This document shows, in pieces, positions 26,976-34,276 of a DNA stretch of 64,000 nucleotides. Origin of the DNA: Hymenobacter cavernae (GTDB lineage Bacteria > Bacteroidota > Bacteroidia > Cytophagales > Hymenobacteraceae); the NCBI RefSeq assembly GCF_014641455.1, contig NZ_BMHT01000004.1, forward strand, positions 154,025 through 218,024, read 5' to 3'. A program made the translations under genes and the position numbers. Each line of letters opens with the position of its first letter. Positions within the stretch are counted from its first letter, which is position 1. The notes under the pieces are model-generated. The model worked only from the letters and a program-made list of their open reading frames with translations, did not search any database and was not told where the DNA came from.

Positions 26976-27239
26976 TTACATGGTGTTAAGTTCTTTGCCT
27001 CCGCCTTGAACCTGTCGCCGCACTACTTGTCGGACTTGCTGAAGCGCTACACCGGCAAAACCACGCAGGAGCACATTCACCTACAACTGACCGACAAAGC
27101 CAAAGCGCTGTTGTGGAGCACCGAAAAGTCCATCAGTGAAATTGCGTATGACCTAGGCTTTGAGCATCCCTCGCATTTCACCAAGATCTTTAAGACCAAA
27201 ACAGGGAAGTCGCCAACGGAGTACCGGCAGCTGAACTGA
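26976..27239 (+). pseudogene. Truncated AraC family regulator (DNA-binding domain only)
   Basis: From about residue 11 of the open frame the sequence is a good AraC C-terminal domain: FASALNLSPHYLSDLLKRYT (first HTH) and EIAYDLGFEHPSHFTKIFK (second HTH), ending SPTEYRQLN. The sensor domain of about 200 residues is missing, and the lead MPIIIMVLGM does not belong to the family. The most likely reading is a 5'-deleted regulator remnant left by the rearrangement that made the AT-rich island. An expressed DNA-binding fragment is possible from the ATG at 26946. Confidence 0.7.
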
Positions 27240-27287
27240 AGACGCGAAGTTTTACTTGAGTAAGTATATAAAATCTAGCTTAATAAT

Positions 27288-28172
27288 ATGGGCAGGTATC
27301 TTCAGGATTTAATGTATCGAGTTGATAACTCCAGTGACCAGCAGAAATACATACAAAAGCAATGCGGCTTAATTGAAGACCTTTTTAATATACTACTTCC
27401 AAAGAAAATTGAAGTCGGTAATAATATCTGTCGTTTTATAATTCAACTAACATCTAATAAAGACTTAGATGGAACGGTACAAGAAGTTGGTCTATGTCAG
27501 GATTGCTACGTTTTTTGTGATTACAATAAGTTGCTTGGATTAGGTAATTTTGAGCGTAAGCAAGTGCTGTTAAGTCTGTTTGTAAAGGGCATAAAGTTAT
27601 GTTGTCATGCTCGTAACTGTTCATCTAAACCTTTTGAAGCTATAGAGCAAAAAGTTCTTGCAGATGGAATTGTATTCAATGGCTTTTATAAGGATATAAA
27701 GGTTAGTCCAAATAAGAGGCAATCAGCTCAATTAAGAGGATATCTGTCTGAGGATATCAAACATATTTCCTTAGTCTTATTCGATAAAGATCATTTAACT
27801 TCCAGGATATTTTTGATTGGAGAATTTGATTTTAGGTCATTCGATAGATTAAAATGGATAAGTAGCGAGATGATAAATATTTATCAGATCAATTGGATAC
27901 GTTCTTACAAGAGTAAAAAAGTAGCTGAGGACTATTTTGCTGTTGATGTCAAAACAGGAAATATTACCTATGTTCCTGTGACGAGAGAAGCTGTGTTTGA
28001 TTATGGTGTTAAGCTCCTAACAGAATCAAACGAGTACGAAAGAGCCTTAGCGGTTATTCAACAGGCAAAAGAACTAGGGCATGGAAAAGCAGATAATATT
28101 CTACGGCACCTAAAAACTAACCCTGAACAGAGAGACAAAGCTGTTTTGCTGCAAACGCCAAAGAGAAAATGA
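27288..28172 (+). CDS. Hypothetical protein in AT-rich island
   Basis: A 294-residue protein I do not recognise. It has no signal peptide or membrane segment. A cysteine-containing stretch (GLCQDCYVFCDYNKLLGL and IKLCCHARNCSSKP) lies at residues 65-115, without the regular spacing of a clear zinc site. The C-terminus (about 235-285, NEYERALAVIQQAKELGHGK) looks helical, like a single TPR-type hairpin. Codon use is markedly AT-rich (many AAA, TTA, ATA) and unlike the surrounding PUL genes, so it is probably acquired. It is followed by a hairpin at 28184-28214. Confidence 0.6.
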   Translation: MGRYLQDLMYRVDNSSDQQKYIQKQCGLIEDLFNILLPKKIEVGNNICRFIIQLTSNKDLDGTVQEVGLCQDCYVFCDYNKLLGLGNFERKQVLLSLFVKGIKLCCHARNCSSKPFEAIEQKVLADGIVFNGFYKDIKVSPNKRQSAQLRGYLSEDIKHISLVLFDKDHLTSRIFLIGEFDFRSFDRLKWISSEMINIYQINWIRSYKSKKVAEDYFAVDVKTGNITYVPVTREAVFDYGVKLLTESNEYERALAVIQQAKELGHGKADNILRHLKTNPEQRDKAVLLQTPKRK

Positions 28173-28183
28173 CAATGTTGTTG

Positions 28184-28214
28184 CTAGGGTCTGTAGAGAA
28201 TTGACAGACCCTAG
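28184..28214 (+). terminator. Hairpin after the hypothetical gene
   Basis: Perfect 11-bp stem CTAGGGTCTGT / ACAGACCCTAG with a 9-nt loop, 12 bp after the stop at 28172. No strong T-run follows, so termination is probable but not certain. The other ~170 bp up to the GH78 start hold a short CCGGCG/CGCCGG dyad and a half copy of element A. Confidence 0.5.
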
Positions 28215-28361
28215 TTCCACCATGCATAAATCGTGAAGGTTTGTGCTAATATCCTAGAATGATTCGGCGAGAAAATTTGCGAACTATGGAGCGCCTAAAA
28301 GTGCATTCCACGAACCTCCGGCGCACGCCGGCCAATCGGCTGGTTTTCTGCTCGTAAGAGT

Positions 28362-28380
28362 GGAGCTAGGGGGTGAGGTC
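28362..28380 (+). repeat. Half copy of element A just upstream of GH78
   Basis: GGAGCTAGGGGGTGAGGTC matches the G-rich end of the element A copy at 20867-20927 (GGAGCTGGGGGGTGAGGCG) and lies 5 bp before the ATG at 28386. Only half of the palindrome is kept. Confidence 0.55.
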
Positions 28381-28385
28381 GCTGT

Positions 28386-31145
28386 ATGAACTACAAACTC
28401 CTGCTTACCTTTTTCGCGGCAATCCTGCTGTCGGCTTTCCGCGTGACGGCGCCCACCGGCGTGGCGCTGCAAAATCTGCGGTGCGAACTGCTCGCCAACC
28501 CCAAAGGCATCGACGCCACCGCGCCCCGGCTGAGCTGGGAGCTGACCAGCTCGGAGCGCGGCATCGAGCAAACGGCGTATCAGGTGCTGGTCGCCTCCAC
28601 GCCGGAGAAGCTAGCCGCCGGCCAGGGCGACTTGTGGGATTCGGGGAAAGTAACCTCTTCGCAATCAGTGCATGTGGCGTACGCGGGCGCGCCGCTCAAG
28701 AGCCGTCGACAGTGCTACTGGAAGGTGAAAACCTGGACGACCAAGGGCGAAAGCTCCTGGAGCCCCGCCAATTCCTGGAGCATGGGCCTGCTGAACTACC
28801 TCGACTGGAAAGGTCGCTGGATCGGCTTCGACCATCCGTTTGCGTGGGACAAGGAAGAAAGCCACGCTCGGCTCTCGGCCCGCTACTACCGCAAGGAGTT
28901 CACCGCCGCTAAGCCCATCAAGCAAGCCACGGCCTACATCATTGGGCTAGGTCTGTACGAGCTGTACTTGAACGGGCAGAAGGTGGGCGACCAGGTGCTG
29001 GCGCCCGGCCCCACCGACTACACCAAGAACGTGAAGTACAACACCTTCGACGTGACCTCGCTGCTCAAGCAAGGCCCCAACGCCCTAGGTGCCGCGCTCG
29101 GCAACGGTCGCTTCTACGCCATGCGGCAGAACTACAAGCCCTACAAAATCAAGACGTTTGGCTACCCCAAGATGCTGATGCAGCTGGAAGTAACTTACGC
29201 CGACGGCAGCACCGACGTCATCAAGACCGACGACACCTGGAAGGGCACCGCCGACGGCCCCATCCGCACCAACAACGAGTACGACGGCGAAGAGTACGAC
29301 GCCACCAAGGAAATGCCTGGCTGGAGCACCGCCGGCTTCAACGACAAAAGTTGGCTGAAAGCGGAGCTGGTGCAAGAACCCGGCGGCGCCTTCGAAGCCC
29401 AGATGAACGACAACATGAAGGTGATGGAAACGCGCAAACCCGCGTCCATCACCCGCCTGAAGCCCAACGTCTACATCCTCGACATGGGCCAGAACATGGT
29501 GGGCTGGCTGCGGATGCGCACCACCGGCAAGCGCGGCGACAAAGTGACCCTGCGCTTTGCCGAAACCCTGCAAAAAAGCGGCGAGCTGTACGTAGCCAAC
29601 CTGCGCGACGCTAAGGTAACCGACGTATACACCCTGCGCGGCGGTAGCCCCGAAACCTGGGAGCCGACCTTCGTTTTCCACGGCTTCCGCTACGTGGAGG
29701 TCACCGGCTTCCCCGGCACGCCCACGGTGCAGGACTTCGACGGCCGCGTGGTGTACGACGACATCCAGACCACCGGCGAGTTCACGACCTCCGACCCTAC
29801 GATTAATCAGGTGTATAAGAATGCCTACTGGGGCATTCGGGGCAACTACAAGGGCATGCCCATCGACTGCCCGCAGCGCAACGAGCGCCAGCCCTGGCTC
29901 GGCGACCGGACCACCGGGGCCTACGGGGAAAGCTTCGTGTTCGACAACGGCCGCCTCTACGCCAAGTGGGTCGACGACATTGCCAACGCCCAGAAAGCCG
30001 ACGGCAGCATCCCCGACGTGGCGCCCGCCTTCTGGCGCTACTACGGCGACAACGTGACCTGGCCCGGCACCTACCTCACCGTCGCCGACATGCTCTACAC
30101 CCAGTACGGCGACCGGAAACCCATTGAGAAACACTACGATTCGATGAAGAAGTGGCTGGCCTACATGGGCGCCAACTACATGACCTCGGAGTATATCGTG
30201 ACGAAAGACAAGTACGGCGACTGGTGCGTGCCGCCCGAATCGGAGAAGCTGATTCACTCCCAGGACCCCGCCCGCAACACCGACGGCGTGCTCATCGCCA
30301 GCAGCACTTACTACCAGATGCTCAACCTGATGCAGCGCTTCGCCACCATCGTCGGCAAACCCCAGGACGCGCAGGAGTACGCCGACCTAGGTGCCAAAAT
30401 TAAGGCAAGCTTCAACAAGAAATTTCTGAATGCGGAAAGCTGCCAGTACAGTAACAACACCGTGACGGCCAACCTCTTGCCGCTCGCTTACGGCATGGTG
30501 CCGGAGCAAGACCGCGCCAAGGTGTTTCAGAACATTGCCGATAAGATTCTGGTCGAGAACAAAGGCCACATCAGCACCGGCGTCATCGGCACGCAGTGGC
30601 TCATGCGCGGCCTGACGAACTACGGTCGCCCCGACATTGCCTACAAGCTCGCCACCAACCGCGACTATCCGAGCTGGGGCTACATGGCTGCCAACGGCGC
30701 CACCACCATCTGGGAGCTGTGGAACGGCAACACCGCCGACCCCGCCATGAACTCCCAGAACCACGTGATGCTGCTCGGCGACCTGCTCGTGTGGTACTAC
30801 GAAAACCTAGCTGGCATCAAGTCGGCCCCCGGCGCCCCCGGCTTCAAACAGCTCGAAATGAAGCCCGCCCTCATCGACGGCCTGACCTCCACGCAAGCTT
30901 CCTACCGCTCCGTGCACGGCCTCATCCGCAGCAGCTGGAAGCGCGACGCCAAGCGCTTCACCTGGAACATCTCGGTGCCCGGCAACACGAAAGCGCTGGT
31001 CTACCTCCCCGCCAAATCGGAGAAAGACGTGCGCGAAGGCGGTAAAAAAGCCAATTCCGCCGAAGGCGTGAAGTTCGTGCGGATGGAAGGAGATAGGGCG
31101 GTGTTTGAAGTAGGGTCGGGTGATTATGCTTTTGAAGTGAAATGA
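28386..31145 (+). CDS. Alpha-L-rhamnosidase, glycoside hydrolase family 78
   Basis: A 919-residue secreted enzyme in the classic Bacteroidota GH78 layout: signal peptide, fibronectin-like domain (about 28-130, LQNLRCELLANPKGIDATAP), lectin-like domains (Bac_rhamnosid_N and concanavalin-like, about 140-450) and an (alpha/alpha)6 catalytic barrel (about 460-830) with IDCPQRNERQPWLGDRTTGA carrying the catalytic acidic cluster. A C-terminal beta-domain follows. It removes terminal L-rhamnose from pectin oligosaccharides in the periplasm. A second full-length GH78 lies at 61139-63943 on the other strand. Followed by a long hairpin at 31147. Confidence 0.93.
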   Translation: MNYKLLLTFFAAILLSAFRVTAPTGVALQNLRCELLANPKGIDATAPRLSWELTSSERGIEQTAYQVLVASTPEKLAAGQGDLWDSGKVTSSQSVHVAYAGAPLKSRRQCYWKVKTWTTKGESSWSPANSWSMGLLNYLDWKGRWIGFDHPFAWDKEESHARLSARYYRKEFTAAKPIKQATAYIIGLGLYELYLNGQKVGDQVLAPGPTDYTKNVKYNTFDVTSLLKQGPNALGAALGNGRFYAMRQNYKPYKIKTFGYPKMLMQLEVTYADGSTDVIKTDDTWKGTADGPIRTNNEYDGEEYDATKEMPGWSTAGFNDKSWLKAELVQEPGGAFEAQMNDNMKVMETRKPASITRLKPNVYILDMGQNMVGWLRMRTTGKRGDKVTLRFAETLQKSGELYVANLRDAKVTDVYTLRGGSPETWEPTFVFHGFRYVEVTGFPGTPTVQDFDGRVVYDDIQTTGEFTTSDPTINQVYKNAYWGIRGNYKGMPIDCPQRNERQPWLGDRTTGAYGESFVFDNGRLYAKWVDDIANAQKADGSIPDVAPAFWRYYGDNVTWPGTYLTVADMLYTQYGDRKPIEKHYDSMKKWLAYMGANYMTSEYIVTKDKYGDWCVPPESEKLIHSQDPARNTDGVLIASSTYYQMLNLMQRFATIVGKPQDAQEYADLGAKIKASFNKKFLNAESCQYSNNTVTANLLPLAYGMVPEQDRAKVFQNIADKILVENKGHISTGVIGTQWLMRGLTNYGRPDIAYKLATNRDYPSWGYMAANGATTIWELWNGNTADPAMNSQNHVMLLGDLLVWYYENLAGIKSAPGAPGFKQLEMKPALIDGLTSTQASYRSVHGLIRSSWKRDAKRFTWNISVPGNTKALVYLPAKSEKDVREGGKKANSAEGVKFVRMEGDRAVFEVGSGDYAFEVK

Positions 31146-31146
31146 G

Positions 31147-31245
31147 GACCCCACCCCCGTCCCCTCCGGGAGAGGGGTGCCAGACGACAACCTAGCTTCG
31201 TTGAACGCACCCCTCTCCCGGAGGGGAGGGGACGGGGGTGGGGTC
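31147..31245. repeat. Long GC-rich inverted repeat (variant of element A)
   Basis: Arms 31147-31180 and 31207-31245 (for example CCCCTCCGGGAGAGGGGTGC and its complement) pair over about 34 bp with a 26-bp spacer. The right arm carries a small extra GGGGAG unit. The layout is that of the element A pairs but with a different core. It lies directly after the GH78 stop and may stabilise or terminate its mRNA. Confidence 0.8.
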
Positions 31246-31284
31246 AACGAGGCATGACGTTCTAAGTATTTACATAGTAGACGA

Positions 31285-32421
31285 ATGAAAAAAGCCCTTT
31301 TCCTCCTGTTGCTTGGCTGCTCCGCTGGCCTCGGCAACGTGCAGGCGCAACTCAAAACTTGGCAGAAAGGCCTAGTAGTTGACGAGTTTATCTTCGAGAA
31401 AGCACCGTTCCCAGAGAGCCACGCCGCGACTATTGCCGAGACGCCAAAGGGCCTTGTCGCCGCGTGGTTTGGCGGCACCAAGGAGCGTAACCCCGACGTC
31501 GGTATTTGGGTGAGCCGTCAGGAAAACGGCAAATGGACCGCGCCGGTAGAAGTAGCCAACGGCATCGTGAACGAAACCCTGCGCTACCCGACCTGGAACC
31601 CCGTGCTCTACCAAGTGCCCAACGGCGACTTGCTGCTGTTCTACAAAATCGGCCCGAAGCCGTCGGAGTGGAAAGGTTGGATACGCACCTCCAAAGACAA
31701 CGGCCTGACGTGGTCGGCGGCCGAAGCGCTGCCGGAAGGCTTTATCGGGCCGGTGAAGAACAAGCCGGTGCTGCTCAGCAATGGTACGTTGCTCAGCCCC
31801 ACCAGCACCGAGGGCAGCGGCGGCTGGAAAGTGCACTTCGAGGCGTCAACCGATAAGGGCAAAACCTGGTCGATGATCGGCCCCATCGACAATGGCCAGA
31901 CGCAGGGCGCTATCCAACCTAGCATCCTGACCTACAAAGACGGCCGCCTGCAAGCCCTCTGCCGCAGCCGCGACCGGGCCATCCTCGAAACGTGGTCGAC
32001 GGACCAAGGCAAAACCTGGTCGCCGCTGGCGAAAACCACGCTGCCCAACAACAACTCCGGCACCGACGCCGTGACCCTAGCCGACGGTCGGCAACTGCTG
32101 GTGTACAACCACGTGCTGCCGCCCGGCACCCTCGCCAAAGGCCCCCGCACGCCGCTCAACGTAGCCGTGTCGAAGGACGGCAAAACCTGGTACGCCGCCG
32201 CTATTCTGGAAGACTCGCCCATCAGCCAGTACTCGTATCCCTCTGTCATTCAGACCAAAGATGGCCTGGTGCACTTCATCTACACGTGGCGCCGCCAACG
32301 CATCAAACACGCCGTGCTCGACCCGAAGAAGATGAAGCTAGTGAAAATCGAGAATGGTGTGTGGCCCACGATCAAAGGCTACAAACCGCCGCAAGGCTCC
32401 GCCGAGATTACCAAGGACTAA
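31285..32421 (+). CDS. Sialidase-superfamily (BNR/Asp-box) secreted exo-glycosidase
   Basis: A 378-residue protein with a signal peptide (1-25, ending NVQAQ) and a six-bladed sialidase-type propeller. Asp boxes are visible as SKDNGLTWS, STDKGKTWS, STDQGKTWS and SKDGKTWY. The early motif FPESHAATIAETPKGLVAAW and a late YPSVIQTKDG fit the family. Substrate is unknown. True sialic acid is unlikely in a plant-glycan locus; RG-II carries the sialic-acid-like sugars Kdo and Dha, which is a possible link with the NAL-family aldolase at 3453. That is inference; the fold alone does not show it. Confidence 0.75.
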   Translation: MKKALFLLLLGCSAGLGNVQAQLKTWQKGLVVDEFIFEKAPFPESHAATIAETPKGLVAAWFGGTKERNPDVGIWVSRQENGKWTAPVEVANGIVNETLRYPTWNPVLYQVPNGDLLLFYKIGPKPSEWKGWIRTSKDNGLTWSAAEALPEGFIGPVKNKPVLLSNGTLLSPTSTEGSGGWKVHFEASTDKGKTWSMIGPIDNGQTQGAIQPSILTYKDGRLQALCRSRDRAILETWSTDQGKTWSPLAKTTLPNNNSGTDAVTLADGRQLLVYNHVLPPGTLAKGPRTPLNVAVSKDGKTWYAAAILEDSPISQYSYPSVIQTKDGLVHFIYTWRRQRIKHAVLDPKKMKLVKIENGVWPTIKGYKPPQGSAEITKD

Positions 32422-32437
32422 ACGCTGTAGCGCGGAC

Positions 32438-32601
32438 GGGCGCCTCACCGCCTAGCCCCCTCTCCGAAAAGGAGAGGGAGGACTAGCTCTAGTTTCTCTA
32501 ATACTGGACTGGCTTTTTTACTTATTAAAGGCTAAGAGCTAATGTATTAGAGCTAGTCCTCCCTCTCCCTTTCGGAGAGGGGGCTAGGCGGTGAGGCGCC
32601 C
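32438..32601. repeat. Pair of element A copies in opposite orientation
   Basis: Left copy from 32438 (GGGCGCCTCACCGCCTAG...) and right copy ending at 32601 (...CTAGGCGGTGAGGCGCCC) are complementary, and the pairing extends inward through GACTAGCTCTAG and GTATTAGAGCTAGTC, with an AT-rich centre. The left copy starts 17 bp after the stop of the sialidase-like gene; the right ends 23 bp before the esterase ATG. It contains no gene. Confidence 0.85.
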
Positions 32602-32624
32602 ACCAGAACGATAACCTACTTTCT

Positions 32625-34022
32625 ATGTCTAAGAAGCTTCTTCTGTTTATTGGTGCTAGCCTGATTCGCCTTAGTGCTTTCGCCCAGAACTCGGACGACC
32701 AGTACCAAATGCCGCTCAAAACGGTGCTGGATGAGATTCAGCAGCGCTACAACGTGAAGATCAAGTACTCGCCCGACATGGTGAAGGACAAGTCCTTGAC
32801 CTACGCCGAGTGGCGCTACCGCCCCGATGTGGACGAGACGCTGCGCAACGTGTTGTCGCCGTTTGATTTGCAAGTCACGCCATCGGGCGACAAGTCGTAC
32901 AAGCTCAAAACCTTTCAGTATCACCTCAAAACGCCCGAGGAAGGCAAGGAGCAGCTAGCGTACCTCTCCACGCTGTACCACGACCAAGCCACCTGGGAGA
33001 AGCGCAAAACCGAGCTGCGCAGCTGTATGTGGCAAGCGCTCCGGCTCTCGCCACTGCCTGCCAAGCCGAGCAGCAAGCCCATCATCACCAGCAAGCGGCA
33101 GTACGACGGCTACACTGTTGAGAACTTAGCTATTGAAACGCTGCCTGGCCTCTACGTAACGGGTTCGTTGTATAAACCGCTGAAGCCCAAAGGTAAAGTC
33201 CCGGTCATCATCAGCCCCGACGGCCACTTTGGCGACGGGCGCTACCGACCTGATGCGCAATACCGGTGCGCGACCCTAGCCCGCATGGGCGCCATGGTGT
33301 ATAGCTACGACCTGTTTGCCTGGGGCGAGTCGTTGCTCCAGTTTAAGGGCGAAGATCACCACCGCAGCCTCGCCATGACGGTGCAGGCGTTGAACGGCAT
33401 TCGTAGCTTGGATTACCTGTTGTCGTTGAAAGATGCTGATAAGAACCGCGTGGCCATCACTGGCGGCTCGGGCGGCGGTAGCCAAACCATGCTGCTCACG
33501 GCCCTCGATGACCGCATTAAAGTGAGTGTGCCCGTGGTAATGCTCTCGACCTACCACAGCGGCGGCTGCCCCTGCGAAAGCGGCATGCCCGTGCATCTCT
33601 GCGGTGGTGGCACCAACAACGCCGAAATAGCCGCCATGGCCGCCCCCCGGCCCATGCTCGCCGTAACCGACGGCGGCGACTGGACCGCCCAAACGCCCGA
33701 AACGGCTTACCCCTTCGTGCAAAAAATCTACGGCTTCTACGGCAAAGCAGACCTAGCCAAGAACGTACACCTGCCCAAAGAAGGCCACGACTACGGCCCA
33801 TCCAAACGCCAAGCCATGTACGAGTTCATGGCCAAGAACCTAGGTCTGAACCTAGCCGCCGCGGAAGATAAATCCGGCAAACTCGATGAAGCAAAAGTGA
33901 CGATTGAGAAGGAAGAAGCGCAGCGGGTTTTCGGCAAAAACAGCGAACTGCTGCCCGCCAACGCCATCAAAGGATTCGACGCGTTGCAGGCCGTTTTCAA
34001 TAAGTCAGTAGCGCATCAGTAG
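32625..34022 (+). CDS. CE19-like alpha/beta-hydrolase pectin esterase with N-terminal STN-like domain
   Basis: A 465-residue secreted protein (signal peptide 1-21). Residues about 25-97 (PLKTVLDEIQQRYNVKIKYS ... DVDETLRNVLSPFDLQV) look like the STN module usually found on TonB receptors and secretins. The rest is an alpha/beta hydrolase with nucleophile S282 (ITGGSGGGSQ), acid D349 or D352 (VTDGGDWT) and H388 (PKEGHDYG), plus a Cys-rich loop (GGCPCESGMP). It resembles the pectin methylesterase BT1017 (CE19) of the B. thetaiotaomicron RG-II locus. It should remove methyl or acetyl esters in the periplasm. The STN-like fusion is odd and may be a carbohydrate-binding or docking module. Confidence 0.7.
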   Translation: MSKKLLLFIGASLIRLSAFAQNSDDQYQMPLKTVLDEIQQRYNVKIKYSPDMVKDKSLTYAEWRYRPDVDETLRNVLSPFDLQVTPSGDKSYKLKTFQYHLKTPEEGKEQLAYLSTLYHDQATWEKRKTELRSCMWQALRLSPLPAKPSSKPIITSKRQYDGYTVENLAIETLPGLYVTGSLYKPLKPKGKVPVIISPDGHFGDGRYRPDAQYRCATLARMGAMVYSYDLFAWGESLLQFKGEDHHRSLAMTVQALNGIRSLDYLLSLKDADKNRVAITGGSGGGSQTMLLTALDDRIKVSVPVVMLSTYHSGGCPCESGMPVHLCGGGTNNAEIAAMAAPRPMLAVTDGGDWTAQTPETAYPFVQKIYGFYGKADLAKNVHLPKEGHDYGPSKRQAMYEFMAKNLGLNLAAAEDKSGKLDEAKVTIEKEEAQRVFGKNSELLPANAIKGFDALQAVFNKSVAHQ

Positions 34023-34034
34023 AACCTAGAAAAA

Positions 34035-34263
34035 GACCGTCATACTGAGCTTGCCGAAGCATCTCCCACTTCGTTGCGGATGTTAGAACGATGTAGAGAC
34101 GCGACACTTCGCGTCTTTTGGTTGAACGACCCGGCCTAGCACAAACTAGCTAAACAACATCAACAAAGAGGAGACGCGAAGTGTCGCGTCTCTACAATCG
34201 GTAGGCGACGCGGGAGAGATACTTGGCTGACGCCTTCCTCCGGTTCGACAAGCTCAGCATGAC
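34035..34263. repeat. Nested B/C composite repeat (copy C3)
   Basis: Outer B arms near 34035-34065 and 34208-34263 flank C arms 34093-34117 and 34171-34195 (stem GAGACGCGA, loop CACT; partner loop AGTG). The right B arm ends 13 bp before the true start of the GH141 gene and supplies a false upstream ATG in that frame. Confidence 0.85.
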
Positions 34264-34276
34264 AAGCGCGGATTTC

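Noticed and set aside
29085-30257. 390-residue open frame on the minus strand
   Set aside because: It lies entirely inside the GH78 gene, has no recognisable motif, and long antisense frames are expected in this GC-rich codon pattern.
31285-32421. True sialidase acting on sialic acid
   Set aside because: The fold is sialidase-like, but the locus is for plant pectin and has no other clear sialic acid genes; the name would over-specify.
34223-34276. Upstream ATG for the GH141 gene
   Set aside because: These codons lie in a dispersed B-type repeat arm; the signal peptide begins at 34277.
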